Below are positions 42,335-51,258 of a stretch of 64,000 bases of DNA, one piece after another. The DNA lies in assembly GCA_028285105.1 (NCBI GenBank), contig JANQQE010000014.1, positions 1 to 64,000 of the forward strand, written 5' to 3'. The notes under the pieces are model-generated. The model saw only the letters and a program-made list of their open reading frames with translations. It made no database searches and was not told where the DNA came from. How positions within the stretch are numbered: the first letter of the stretch is position 1; every line of letters starts with the position of its first letter. A program made the position numbers and the translations under genes. The stretch is from Alphaproteobacteria bacterium (GTDB taxonomy: Bacteria > Planctomycetota > Phycisphaerae > UBA1845).

Positions 42335-43267
42335 TTAAGCCTGGCGATCAGATTGATTGGGCTCAACGAGTCGATCTTTGGCGACGAACCGATCGCGCAC
42401 GACCAGGGCAATACCCAACAGTGTACACGCCCCGCCGACAAGGAACAAAGCATTGACCTCGTCGCCTTGAAACAGCCATCCGGCAAAGATTGTGATGAGA
42501 AAATTCGCGTTGACCAGCACGCTTGTCTTCGTCAATTCGTGGCGATCGATGACGACGTACCAAAGCATATAGTTTACGTAACTCGTGATCAGTGTCAGAT
42601 AACAAAACCCGATGATGCCGCTTTTGGAAATCGACATCGACGCGAGATGATGCGCGCCGTCCCAAACTGCGAACGGCGTCTGCAAGAGCGTGCCCAATAG
42701 AAACACCGATGCCAGCGTTGCCAACGGTCCGTGCTTTTCGATCAGCGGTTTGCTCAACAGACTAAACGTTGACCACGTCACGATGGCCATCAGAAGCAGC
42801 AGGTCGCCCACCAGCATCTTCGGGTCGATCGAAAAACCGCCACCGTCACCGGTCGAAAGCGTCACCAGCGCCGCACCCGCAAACGAAAGCATCGACGCCC
42901 AGAACAACTCCAACCGAAACACCGTCTGACCCAGCAGCACGCCGCCCCAAAAAACCAGCACCGGATTCATCGCGTAGAAAACGCCCGCATGACTTGCATT
43001 GGCGAATTTCAATCCGATCAAGAAACTCAACTGATTGAGCGGCACGCATAGCACTGCCACCCCCAGAAATGCCTTGAGGTTATCTCGCGTAACCGGCAGC
43101 GATCGACCGCGGATTCGCAACGTCAGTGCGAGCAGGGTTCCGGCGATCCCGAATCGAAACCATGCCAGCATTCCCCACGGAATTTCAGCCACCGCCCACT
43201 TGCCAAACACCGGCGTCAATCCGCCAATCAGCATATAGCCGGCCAGCAGCAATAATGATCGCGACAT
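42335..43267 (-). CDS. DMT-superfamily transporter (EamA family)
   Basis: A 310-residue inner-membrane protein with ten predicted hydrophobic segments in two EamA repeats (about 5-140 and 150-290). The start MSRSLLLLAGYMLIGG at ATG 43267 is preceded by GAAGG 8 bases upstream. Signature stretches include PVFGKWAVAEIPWGMLAWFRFG, the ATWSTFSLL-like IVTWSTFSLLSKP, and FLITIFAGWLFQGDEV. Such proteins export amino acids or other small metabolites; the substrate is unknown. It is upstream of and probably co-transcribed with the thioesterase gene. Confidence 0.88.
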   Translation of the reverse strand: MSRSLLLLAGYMLIGGLTPVFGKWAVAEIPWGMLAWFRFGIAGTLLALTLRIRGRSLPVTRDNLKAFLGVAVLCVPLNQLSFLIGLKFANASHAGVFYAMNPVLVFWGGVLLGQTVFRLELFWASMLSFAGAALVTLSTGDGGGFSIDPKMLVGDLLLLMAIVTWSTFSLLSKPLIEKHGPLATLASVFLLGTLLQTPFAVWDGAHHLASMSISKSGIIGFCYLTLITSYVNYMLWYVVIDRHELTKTSVLVNANFLITIFAGWLFQGDEVNALFLVGGACTLLGIALVVRDRFVAKDRLVEPNQSDRQA

Positions 43268-43559
43268 GCACGAAACCTTCTTCAAGACTGGTTTTCAAAA
43301 AAGCGGCGAACGAATCGCACGCCTCGCGGGTATATCCAACAGAGAGCAAGACTCGAAATACCGATTGCGCCAGATCGAATCGAGGCGAGTTCAAATTTTC
43401 AATCGATTTTGTAGTGGTGCAAAATTGTCCACATCAGTCAACTGAAGTCTGTCAAAGGTTATTCGGGCATCCGGTTGATTGGGCCCCAGTTGTTTGAGCA
43501 TTGATGCCAAGCTAGAATTCTGCGACATCTTCAACCTGAATGGGTAGTACCTTCCGGCT

Positions 43560-45974
43560 ATGATTACGATTGGGCACGTTCGTATGAATCCGTCGCGTAA
43601 ACTCGGTCTCTTGCTCTTATCTCTGTCGATGTTGTCGCTGTGCGCCGGTAATGCAGCGGCAGAGATCGCTGGGGACATCTTGCGCGTCGGGTATCCGATC
43701 GCCAGCGAAAGCGGGTCGGCCGTCCGCCACGGCGCTTGGACCCCGGTGTTGGTCGATCTTCGTCTTCAAGGTCAGGCATCGTTCGACGGCGAGCTGCGAC
43801 TTCGCCAGTATGATCGCGATGGCGACGTTTATGTCGATAGCGTACCGGTGCATCTTTTTGCGGACGGCGGCGAGCAGCAGCAATACTGGATGTACACGGT
43901 TTCCAGGAATCCGACGAACAAGACGCAGAATTTTCACGTTGAGTTGTTCGCCACCGACGGCGAAGGCGACCCGGGCAAACGCGTGAAGGTGGTCTCGGGA
44001 CCGAGTTTGGTTTCGGCGATGGAACCACCCGTCGAACCCGAATTCATCCGGGACGATCAATATTTGATTCTCGACGTGTCCGATCGCACGATGGGCCGGA
44101 TTCGCGAACTTCGCGATACCGATTACCTCGGCATGTTCGACCGGGAGATTCGCATCGCCCACCTTTCGCCCGCGGGGCTGCCCAACAAGTGGTTCGGATT
44201 CGATCCGATCGATCTTGTGATCTGGGACGATGCCGATACGACGACCATCACCGAACAGCAACAGCAAGCGCTCGTCGAATGGGTCCGACACGGTGGCACC
44301 TTGGTGTTGGCGGCTGCCCGAACGTCGAGTACCCTCGCGCAATCCACGCATATCGGTCCGCTCATTCCGGTCAAACTCGGCGAAAACGTTGCCCGAACGC
44401 ACTTACCCACGGTCCGGTCGCAACTGATGCGATTGGGAAGCAGCGAAGACTATCCACAGCCGATCACGGTCACGCAGTGTAAACCGCTAATCGATCCAAC
44501 CGTAACCACCATGCTTACCGAAGAATCGACAGACGGCGTGATTCTGGCAAAGCGCCGCGTCAATCGCGGTCAGATCGTGTACCTCGCGGCATCGATCCAG
44601 GACCTGCTGGGCGATTCTTCGATCCGTCCCGTCGAATTCTTCCGGCGCGTACTCGAACTGCGACGCAATCCGATCGATTCAGAAGTGCCCTCGTACTACG
44701 TTAACCTATTCAACGATGTCGAAAACGTGGTGGGGTTTCATGGCGTCAGTGGGGCGCGGCTTGCCGTTGCAATCCTGTTTTGCATGATTTATGTGTTGGT
44801 GGCTACGTTTGGCGTTTGGCGATTGCTTCACACGCGACAGATGCTCAAACACAGTTGGACGGCGATGGCGGTGGTGGGTGGTGCTGCCAGCCTGCTGAGC
44901 ATTATCGGTGTGCAGACTGTGCATGGTATTGGCCGATCGCTTCATCAACTCAGCATTGTCGATGGAACCGCGAGTACTGCCCGGGCCCACGCGACGACAT
45001 ATTTCGGCTTAACCTCCAGCACTAAAAACGTCCTCGATGTGTGGCTTCCCGAAGACCCCCTGCTATCCAATGAGCCGGGGCCATCTTCGTGCGTCCTCCA
45101 GCCCATGCACAGTTCAGCGACGTTCGATTCTGAAAACACGTCGTTTACCGATCCCGTTCACTACCAGATACGTCCTGCGACGGCTGAGGTGCGGAATGTC
45201 CTGCTTCGGGCGACGCTCAAACAACTTGAAGGCCGCTGGGAAGGCTCGCTGCCCGGAACGCTCGTCGCATCCGTCAAGACCGTCGAACGCGATATGCCCG
45301 TCGGCAATCGTGAAGGCGGCTTGGATAAAGAGACAATTATCGCCGATGGAAGCTTCATCGAGAACAATCTCGGTGCGGACATGGACAAATGTTATCTGAT
45401 TTTCGCACCGCGGGATTTATATTCGCCGCAGAAGTTTTTCAACCTCGTTCAGCAACGCGGCGAAATTGACGAGGTCCGCGCGATTCCGCTGGGCGGTCTC
45501 GCCGATGGCGAGCGCATCGATCTGTTCGCCAACATTTACAACGACAAGACCGGTCAACTGCTCACGCAAAAGGAACGTGACTCGCGGAGCCTCCGCCGAA
45601 CGCAAACGCAGTGGGGACGCGGTCATGCGATGGCAGCCGAAACCAGCACGTTTGGACGCGAGCCGGCCACCCGGCAATTCGACCTCAGCCACTATGAAAA
45701 CGCGGTACTGCTTTCGACCGTCGTATCCGACATCAGCCCGAACCACTTTCGCAAGGGCACCATTGCGGGGTTTCCGATTTTCTCGCGAAACCGATGCAGA
45801 CAACTGGACATGAGCCACTTGCTCTCGAGCAAGTCGGCGATCTTTATCGGTTTTTCCAAAGACCCGGGACCGGTTCGCCTGTCTGCCCGAACGGGGTCGG
45901 ACACCTATGAAGCCATTACGCCGGACAAGGCGTGGACGGTCTATCGAATCGTGGTTCCAGTCGAAAGCCAGTAG
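43560..45974 (+). CDS. exported membrane protein upstream of an ABC exporter
   Basis: An 804-residue protein with a signal peptide (LGLLLLSLSMLSLCAGNAAA-E). A large N-terminal domain (to about 390) is beta-rich and contains a GATase-like stretch (WVRHGGTLVLAA, near 245). Two membrane helices (about 405-425 and 440-465) follow, then a soluble C-terminal domain (about 470-800). No family name is certain; the layout resembles the large accessory proteins encoded with gliding-type (GldF/GldG-like) ABC exporters. ATG 43560 and ATG 43584 are both possible starts; neither has a good ribosome site. The ABC ATPase gene begins 57 bases downstream. Confidence 0.7.
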   Translation: MITIGHVRMNPSRKLGLLLLSLSMLSLCAGNAAAEIAGDILRVGYPIASESGSAVRHGAWTPVLVDLRLQGQASFDGELRLRQYDRDGDVYVDSVPVHLFADGGEQQQYWMYTVSRNPTNKTQNFHVELFATDGEGDPGKRVKVVSGPSLVSAMEPPVEPEFIRDDQYLILDVSDRTMGRIRELRDTDYLGMFDREIRIAHLSPAGLPNKWFGFDPIDLVIWDDADTTTITEQQQQALVEWVRHGGTLVLAAARTSSTLAQSTHIGPLIPVKLGENVARTHLPTVRSQLMRLGSSEDYPQPITVTQCKPLIDPTVTTMLTEESTDGVILAKRRVNRGQIVYLAASIQDLLGDSSIRPVEFFRRVLELRRNPIDSEVPSYYVNLFNDVENVVGFHGVSGARLAVAILFCMIYVLVATFGVWRLLHTRQMLKHSWTAMAVVGGAASLLSIIGVQTVHGIGRSLHQLSIVDGTASTARAHATTYFGLTSSTKNVLDVWLPEDPLLSNEPGPSSCVLQPMHSSATFDSENTSFTDPVHYQIRPATAEVRNVLLRATLKQLEGRWEGSLPGTLVASVKTVERDMPVGNREGGLDKETIIADGSFIENNLGADMDKCYLIFAPRDLYSPQKFFNLVQQRGEIDEVRAIPLGGLADGERIDLFANIYNDKTGQLLTQKERDSRSLRRTQTQWGRGHAMAAETSTFGREPATRQFDLSHYENAVLLSTVVSDISPNHFRKGTIAGFPIFSRNRCRQLDMSHLLSSKSAIFIGFSKDPGPVRLSARTGSDTYEAITPDKAWTVYRIVVPVESQ

Positions 45975-46031
45975 ACCCATCGAGAATCTGTAAACTTGGT
46001 TCGCTCGAATGCAACAGAAGGCGACATTGAA

Positions 46032-46961
46032 TTGATTATTGAAACCATCAACCTGACCAAGCGATACGGCAAACTCGTCGCCTTAGACAATCTGCATCTG
46101 AAAATCGACGATGGCGAGTGCTTCGGGTACATCGGACCGAACGGAGCCGGCAAAACGACGACAATCAAAATCCTTGCGACATTGTTGCAGCCGACCTGGG
46201 GCGAAGCGCGGGTCTGCGGCAACGTCGTCGGTTATCAATCGCGCAACGTCCGCCCGCTGATCGGTTATGTGCCTGACTTTTTCGGTGCGTACGAAGACAT
46301 GGTCGTGCAGGAATACCTCGAGTTCTTCGCGTCGGCATACAACATCACCGGTAAGCAGCGAACGCGGGTGGTCAACGATGTACTCGAACTGACCGATCTC
46401 GTTTACAAGCAGGATGCGATGGTCGATTCGCTGTCGCGCGGGATGCAGCAGCGCCTCAGCGTGGCCCGCGTGTTGCTGCACGATCCGAAGGTGCTGCTCC
46501 TCGACGAACCCGCCAGCGGTCTCGACCCCCGCGCCCGCATCGAAATCCGCGAACTGCTCAAAGAACTTCGCAAAATGGGAAAAACCATCATCATCAGTTC
46601 GCACATTCTCCACGAACTGGCAGAATTGTGTACGACCATCGGAGTGATCGAAAAGGGCAAGCTCCTGTTCCACGGCCCCATCGACGACATCATCGCCCGA
46701 GCGCGCGTCGGCACCAAGATTCACATTCGCGTCACCGAACAACAAGACCTTGCCGCTGCCTTGCTCGAAAAGGTCAACGGCATCAGCGAAGTTGCCCAAG
46801 ACAATGGCCGCCTCGTCGTCTCGCTCGAAAACCAGACGCATGATTTTTCGGCCATCGCGGCGCTGCTCCTCAAAAACAACTTCCGCATCCGCGAAATCAA
46901 GGAAGAAGAAGTCAACCTCGAAACCGCGTTCATGCGTTTAACCAAAGGACTTGTCTCATAG
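46032..46961 (+). CDS. ABC transporter ATP-binding protein
   Basis: A 309-residue ABC-2 type ATPase. Walker A GPNGAGKTT, signature SRGMQQRLSVARVL, Walker B LLLDEPASGLD and switch His in ISSHIL are all intact. The gene has no ATG start: TTG 46032 (MIIETINLTKRYG) fits the family start and follows AGAAGG by 10 bases; TTG 45996 is further upstream. It powers the permease encoded 8 bases downstream. The C-terminal 80 residues (RVTEQQDLAAALLEKV) form the regulatory domain common in CcmA/GldA-like ATPases. Confidence 0.9.
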   Translation: MIIETINLTKRYGKLVALDNLHLKIDDGECFGYIGPNGAGKTTTIKILATLLQPTWGEARVCGNVVGYQSRNVRPLIGYVPDFFGAYEDMVVQEYLEFFASAYNITGKQRTRVVNDVLELTDLVYKQDAMVDSLSRGMQQRLSVARVLLHDPKVLLLDEPASGLDPRARIEIRELLKELRKMGKTIIISSHILHELAELCTTIGVIEKGKLLFHGPIDDIIARARVGTKIHIRVTEQQDLAAALLEKVNGISEVAQDNGRLVVSLENQTHDFSAIAALLLKNNFRIREIKEEEVNLETAFMRLTKGLVS

Positions 46962-46969
46962 CGAACCCG

Positions 46970-48814
46970 ATGGCTGCCAACACTTCCCCATTGTTGTCGC
47001 GACTGCTTGCGTGGTTCTGGTACCTGTTGCCAGCCAACCCCATCCTCGTGCGCGTGGTGTACGCCATGTCGCGGCGGACGCGACACCTCTGGCTTCGATT
47101 CGGGTACCTGGCGATTCTGTTCGCAGTCGTGATGGTCATGCTCCTGACGCGAAGTTCGGGCGGATCGGTTTCGCTCGCGGACCTGGCAAAGGGGGCATCG
47201 GTTACGTTCATGGTGGCATCGATCACCCAACTCGGGCTGATGTGCTTTCTTGCTCCGGTCTTCACTGCCGGCGCGATCACCCAGGAACGCGACTCACAGA
47301 CGTTCAATATTCTGTTATCCACACCGCTGTCGAATGCCCAGATCGTGATCGGATCGTTGTTGAGTCGTCTGTACTTCGTCATTGTGCTGCTGCTGGCTGG
47401 CTTGCCGATTTTCTTTTCGACGATGATCTATGGCGGGGTGACGACCGATCAGATCCTGATGAGTTTTTCCATCGCGGGATCGACGGCTGTCCTGACTGGT
47501 TCGTTGGCGATCGCCATCAGCATGATTCGCGTGGGAACCCGCCGCACGATCTTCTCATTCTTTTTCGCGATCGCTTTGTACCTGGCGGCAGTCTATGCCA
47601 TTGGAACGTATGCCACCGGTTTCCGCATCGCCGAAGCGCCAGCCAACCCGGTCACTGGCGAGCAGCTTAGCTGGTTGGCAGCATTCCATCCGTTCATGGC
47701 CCTCGACGTTACGCTGAATCGCGTCGTCGCGCCGAACATCGCTGCCGTCGCCGACTACGGAATCTTCAAGCAGTACCTCGCCGCATATCCGCAGCGCATG
47801 TACATCGCCATGACATTGACGCTCAGCGTATGCCTGATCGTCTTGAGCATGTTGTTCGTCAGACGCGGTGCCAAGGAAGGCGAAGGCACTCTTTGGTCGA
47901 AGTTCGCGGGCATCTTCCGCAAAGGGCAGACCGGCGAACGCACGCGCAAACCGCACCAAGTCTGGTCGAACCCGATCGCCTGGCGGGAGGCGGTTACCCG
48001 CGCGTCTGCAATGAGTCGCGGAATCGGTCGCTATGGCGTCATCGCGGGTGGGTTTGTCGGTTTCGGCGTGCTGCTGTATCTCTATTTGAAACAGGGAGCA
48101 ACCTACACCGCCAGCGTGACCCGCGACTGGGTTGCACTTTTGGTGGCGTTGGAATTCGCGATTGTCATGCTCATCGCCGTCAACACAGCCGCCTCGTCGC
48201 TGACAAAAGACAAGGAAACCAAAACGCTCGACATCACCCTGACCACCCCCATCAGCAGCAAGTATCTGATCTGGGGAAAGCTTCGCGGCTTGGTCAGCTC
48301 GGTCCTGCCGCTGATCATGGTGCCGACCATCAGCCTGCTCGTTTTCGCCATTGTCGAATTGATCCGCAAACCAACGGAGCGCGTCGTATTTTTCGAAACC
48401 TCATTACAAGTCGGTGCGTCGCTTATCGTCTTCAGTGCATACGCATGCATGTTGGGATTGCATTTCTCTCTCAAGCAAAGAAAAACGGTCAAAGCCGTGT
48501 TGTTGTCCGTGACCGTTTTACTCGTGGCGAACGCCGCCCTCTATTCCTTCTGGAATGCTGTTGTCGGTAGTTCGGGTTCGTTGGGTTCGGCACTGTCGCC
48601 GGCGACCCCGTTTACAATGATTCTCGGTTTGGTCAATCCGCTCCCCATGATGGAAAGCCATGCAAAATACTTAGGCTCGCTTTCGACCATCCGCATCAAC
48701 GCAGCCGTCGGCACCGCAATCTTCGTCACGCTTCATGCCGTCGTCGTGTACTCGTGGTATCTGTCGATGGTCAAGAGCTTCGACCGAATCATCCGCAAAC
48801 AAAGCGGCCAATAG
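46970..48814 (+). CDS. ABC-2 type exporter permease
   Basis: A 614-residue polytopic membrane protein. About twelve hydrophobic segments form two halves of six (about 45-290 and 365-605), each with the ABC-2 permease pattern (GAITQERDSQTFNILLSTPLS and SSLTKDKETKTLDITLTTPIS). This conserved E-x-x-T/K-x-x-T/I-L-L-x-T-P loop contacts the ATPase. So the protein is a natural fusion of two permease halves. It completes a three-gene exporter unit with the ATPase and the upstream membrane protein. The substrate is unknown. Confidence 0.88.
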   Translation: MAANTSPLLSRLLAWFWYLLPANPILVRVVYAMSRRTRHLWLRFGYLAILFAVVMVMLLTRSSGGSVSLADLAKGASVTFMVASITQLGLMCFLAPVFTAGAITQERDSQTFNILLSTPLSNAQIVIGSLLSRLYFVIVLLLAGLPIFFSTMIYGGVTTDQILMSFSIAGSTAVLTGSLAIAISMIRVGTRRTIFSFFFAIALYLAAVYAIGTYATGFRIAEAPANPVTGEQLSWLAAFHPFMALDVTLNRVVAPNIAAVADYGIFKQYLAAYPQRMYIAMTLTLSVCLIVLSMLFVRRGAKEGEGTLWSKFAGIFRKGQTGERTRKPHQVWSNPIAWREAVTRASAMSRGIGRYGVIAGGFVGFGVLLYLYLKQGATYTASVTRDWVALLVALEFAIVMLIAVNTAASSLTKDKETKTLDITLTTPISSKYLIWGKLRGLVSSVLPLIMVPTISLLVFAIVELIRKPTERVVFFETSLQVGASLIVFSAYACMLGLHFSLKQRKTVKAVLLSVTVLLVANAALYSFWNAVVGSSGSLGSALSPATPFTMILGLVNPLPMMESHAKYLGSLSTIRINAAVGTAIFVTLHAVVVYSWYLSMVKSFDRIIRKQSGQ

Positions 48815-48816
48815 AT

Positions 48817-49191
48817 CTAACCGTACCCCAGCGCCTCCAGATCATCCTCCGACAAACCGAAATGATGACCGACTTCGTGAAGGACCGTCTTACGAATTTG
48901 TTCGATCAACGCTTCGCGCGTGCGACAGATTCTCTGGATGTTCGCTTGATAGATCATGATCCGATCGGGCAAGCGCGCATGGTGCTCGACGCTGCGGCGG
49001 GTCATCGGCACCCCCTGATACAACCCCAAGAGGTGCTTGGGGTTGCGAATGCCAACCGACTCGCAGGCTTTTGCATTAGGCATGTTGGCGACTTCGATCA
49101 ACACGTTTTCCAAATGCGGAGCAAACGATACCGGAATCTGCTCCAGCGCGCGATCGACGCATTCTTCAAATTCTTCGCGCGTGATTTGCAT
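48817..49191 (-). CDS. zincin-like metallopeptidase (PF06262 family)
   Basis: A 124-residue small protein of the possibly-peptidase Zincin_1 family. It carries HEVGHHFGLSEDDL near residue 103, a HExxHxxG-like zinc signature with the third ligand Asp/Glu side downstream. MTRRSVEHHARLPDRIMIYQ earlier is typical of the family. GAGGG precedes the ATG by 3 bases. The family is widespread in bacteria but its substrate is unknown. It is convergent with the ABC permease gene, 2 bases from its stop. Confidence 0.9.
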   Translation of the reverse strand: MQITREEFEECVDRALEQIPVSFAPHLENVLIEVANMPNAKACESVGIRNPKHLLGLYQGVPMTRRSVEHHARLPDRIMIYQANIQRICRTREALIEQIRKTVLHEVGHHFGLSEDDLEALGYG

Positions 49192-49300
49192 AAACCCTCG
49201 TCATTTGAATAGAGCGTTCAATTTCGTTGCAACGCATCTTCGATTACCTACCATGCCCATAGAATTCATCACGACTTTTGAGAATCGTCAGGGGAATCAT

Positions 49301-50311
49301 ATGCGCTTTGTTCAATCGAACACCAATCGGCCCAAGACAATTGCCACCGTTCTGCTGTCAGGACTTATTGTCGCGGCCACCGGCTGCCTGCCCGATAGCT
49401 TCGTGATCACACCGATCAGCGCCCAACCGCAACTAAAAGAGCGGGTCCTCTACACCGAGTCGGCATTTCCGGACGGCAAAATCGCCATCGTCGAAGTGGA
49501 CGGCGTGATGGCCAACACCCGCGCCAGCGGATTTCTCACCACCGGCGAACATCCCGTCGCAAAGCTGACCGAACAACTCGACAGCGCCCGCCGCGACGAT
49601 TCCGTCAAAGGCGTCGTCCTGCGCATCAACTCTCCCGGAGGAACCGTGACCGCAAGCGAATTGATGCACTCCGAAGTCAAACGCCTGCAAGCAAGCGGCA
49701 AGCCGGTGATCGCGATGATGATGGACGTCGCAGCCAGCGGTGGATACTACATCGCCTGCGCGGCTGACGAAATCATGGCCTGCAAGTCCACCGTCACCGG
49801 AAGCATCGGTGTGGTCATGCAAACGATGGAAGTCACCAAGACGATGGAAATGATCGGCGTCAAAGCCCACACCATTAAATCGGGCGATCAGAAAGCGGCT
49901 GGCTCACCGTTTGAAGAACTCAAACCGGAGCAACGCGTCATCTTCCAAAACATCATCAACGAGTTATACGATCAGTTCGTCGATGTCGTCGCAGAAGGTC
50001 GAAGCGAATTGACCCGCGAACAAGTGATGCCGTTGGCGGACGGTCGAGTATACACAGCCAAGCAAGCGATCGAACTGAAATTGATCGATCGAATCGGATC
50101 GATAAGAGAGGCAATCGCCCTCGCGAAAGAAAAATCCGGCATCGAAAACGCCAAGGTCATTTCCTATCGACGACCTCACGTGCGCGCTCCAAACTATTAC
50201 GCCCGGCACGACCAAGACCCAGCCACCGGAAACGTCACATTGCTCAACATCGACCTCGGGGCGACCGGCCAATCGTACCGCGCACCGTTCTTGTACGTTT
50301 GGAATCCTTAG
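49301..50311 (+). CDS. sppA: signal peptide peptidase SppA, lipoprotein form
   Basis: A 336-residue S49-family peptidase; ATG 49301 follows AGGGGAA. The N terminus is a lipoprotein signal (LLSGLIVAATGC). The catalytic domain shows IVEVDGVMA, RINSPGGTVTASE, the nucleophile Ser in MDVAASGGYYIACAAD, TGSIGVVMQ and the general-base Lys in SGDQKAAGSPF. The length fits the short, single-domain SppA of Gram-positive type (Ser-Lys dyad). It degrades cleaved signal peptides in the membrane. The last 60 residues (YRRPHVRAPNYYA) are outside the usual domain. Confidence 0.92.
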   Translation: MRFVQSNTNRPKTIATVLLSGLIVAATGCLPDSFVITPISAQPQLKERVLYTESAFPDGKIAIVEVDGVMANTRASGFLTTGEHPVAKLTEQLDSARRDDSVKGVVLRINSPGGTVTASELMHSEVKRLQASGKPVIAMMMDVAASGGYYIACAADEIMACKSTVTGSIGVVMQTMEVTKTMEMIGVKAHTIKSGDQKAAGSPFEELKPEQRVIFQNIINELYDQFVDVVAEGRSELTREQVMPLADGRVYTAKQAIELKLIDRIGSIREAIALAKEKSGIENAKVISYRRPHVRAPNYYARHDQDPATGNVTLLNIDLGATGQSYRAPFLYVWNP

Positions 50312-50325
50312 GGCGAGGAATTCAA

Positions 50326-50454
50326 TCAGTCATGTTGTGCGATGAGATGCTTTGCATCGGGAACGCGATGCGGACCCACAGAGTGAATGACGAGTGCCAG
50401 ACACGTGGCACAAGAGAGAATAAGCAGCACGGTCAAACCTGCACGATTGAGCAT
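50326..50454 (-). CDS. 42-residue membrane or secreted peptide
   Basis: A very short gene with an AAAGGTGA ribosome site and an ATG at 50454. MLNRAGLTVLLILSCATCLALVIHS is one hydrophobic segment, followed by a polar tail ending AQHD. It may be a single-pass membrane protein or a secreted peptide. The codon pattern looks coding. There is no family match that I recognise. Its stop is 14 bases from the convergent sppA stop. Confidence 0.5.
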   Translation of the reverse strand: MLNRAGLTVLLILSCATCLALVIHSVGPHRVPDAKHLIAQHD

Positions 50455-50665
50455 CGAGTTCACCTTTGAATCAACGACACGAAACGTCGCTCGCGTCGGG
50501 ATGTGTTCGTTTTTTTGAAACGCACGCCTTGTGGGGATTACGCCCCAGAATCTGGCCCTGTCCGCTTACTTTCCGCATCTGGACGAATTCTGTCAAGTGC
50601 CGCAAAACAAAACACTTAGAATCGACCGCACTTCAGATCGAGGGCTGTGAATTTAGGGAGTTCAG
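50455..50665. other. short intergenic region
   Basis: 211 bases between the small membrane peptide and the CYTH gene. An open frame on the plus strand at 50466-50669 has no ribosome site and no protein-like features. Nothing else is seen. Confidence 0.3.
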
Positions 50666-51235
50666 CTAAGGTTTGAAGCGAACTTCCATCCGCGAAAAAG
50701 TCTTGTCCGCTGCGTTGGTCGCCAACAAGCCGGCATAGGTTTCTTCGACGGCGTTGCGCGAATCGAGGTGGAGGCGGCTACAAATCGCGTCAATCTCGTC
50801 GCGGGTAGGCGCTTCAACTTCGACAAACGTGCCAAGATTTGGAACCTCGTCAAGTTCGACCGTCGCATCGCCCAACTTCCAGGTTTCGCGTCTCTTTTCA
50901 AACAGAAACGTTTCGCGGTACCCGAGGTTTTTGAGAATGCTTAGCAGCGATGCCTCGTCAGAAACGTTGACTTCGTGTTCCTCGCGCGATTTGTAATACC
51001 CGCCATGCGCGGGGCCTTTGTACGTCAGGCATGCGTACTGTTCCGGACCCTTGATCGCTTTGCGCCCTCGAATGCGAAGCGCCACACCGCGCTTGCGCAA
51101 GTCGCCTTTCATGTCGTCGAACAATCGGTTGACTTCCAGCACGCAACTTTGAAATTCGCCGCCGCACTCTTGAAGGGCTTCGCGAACCGGATCGTGCGAC
51201 ACGACCTTGATTTTGATTTCGAGTTCTTGACTCAT
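50666..51235 (-). CDS. CYTH-domain protein (class IV adenylate cyclase / CyaB-like)
   Basis: A 189-residue CYTH-fold protein. The family signature ExExK is present at the N terminus (LEIKIKV), followed by LRIRGRK, LTYKGPA, KSREEHEV, EKRRETW and VELDEVPNLGTFVEVE. These basic and acidic residues line the triphosphate tunnel. Members hydrolyse thiamine triphosphate or inorganic triphosphate, or make cAMP; the CyaB-type sequence DEVPNLGTFVEVE favours the class IV cyclase-like branch. It lies 23 bases downstream of leuS on the same strand. Confidence 0.88.
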   Translation of the reverse strand: MSQELEIKIKVVSHDPVREALQECGGEFQSCVLEVNRLFDDMKGDLRKRGVALRIRGRKAIKGPEQYACLTYKGPAHGGYYKSREEHEVNVSDEASLLSILKNLGYRETFLFEKRRETWKLGDATVELDEVPNLGTFVEVEAPTRDEIDAICSRLHLDSRNAVEETYAGLLATNAADKTFSRMEVRFKP

Positions 51236-51258
51236 GGCAGCATGTCCGAGTTGTTCGA

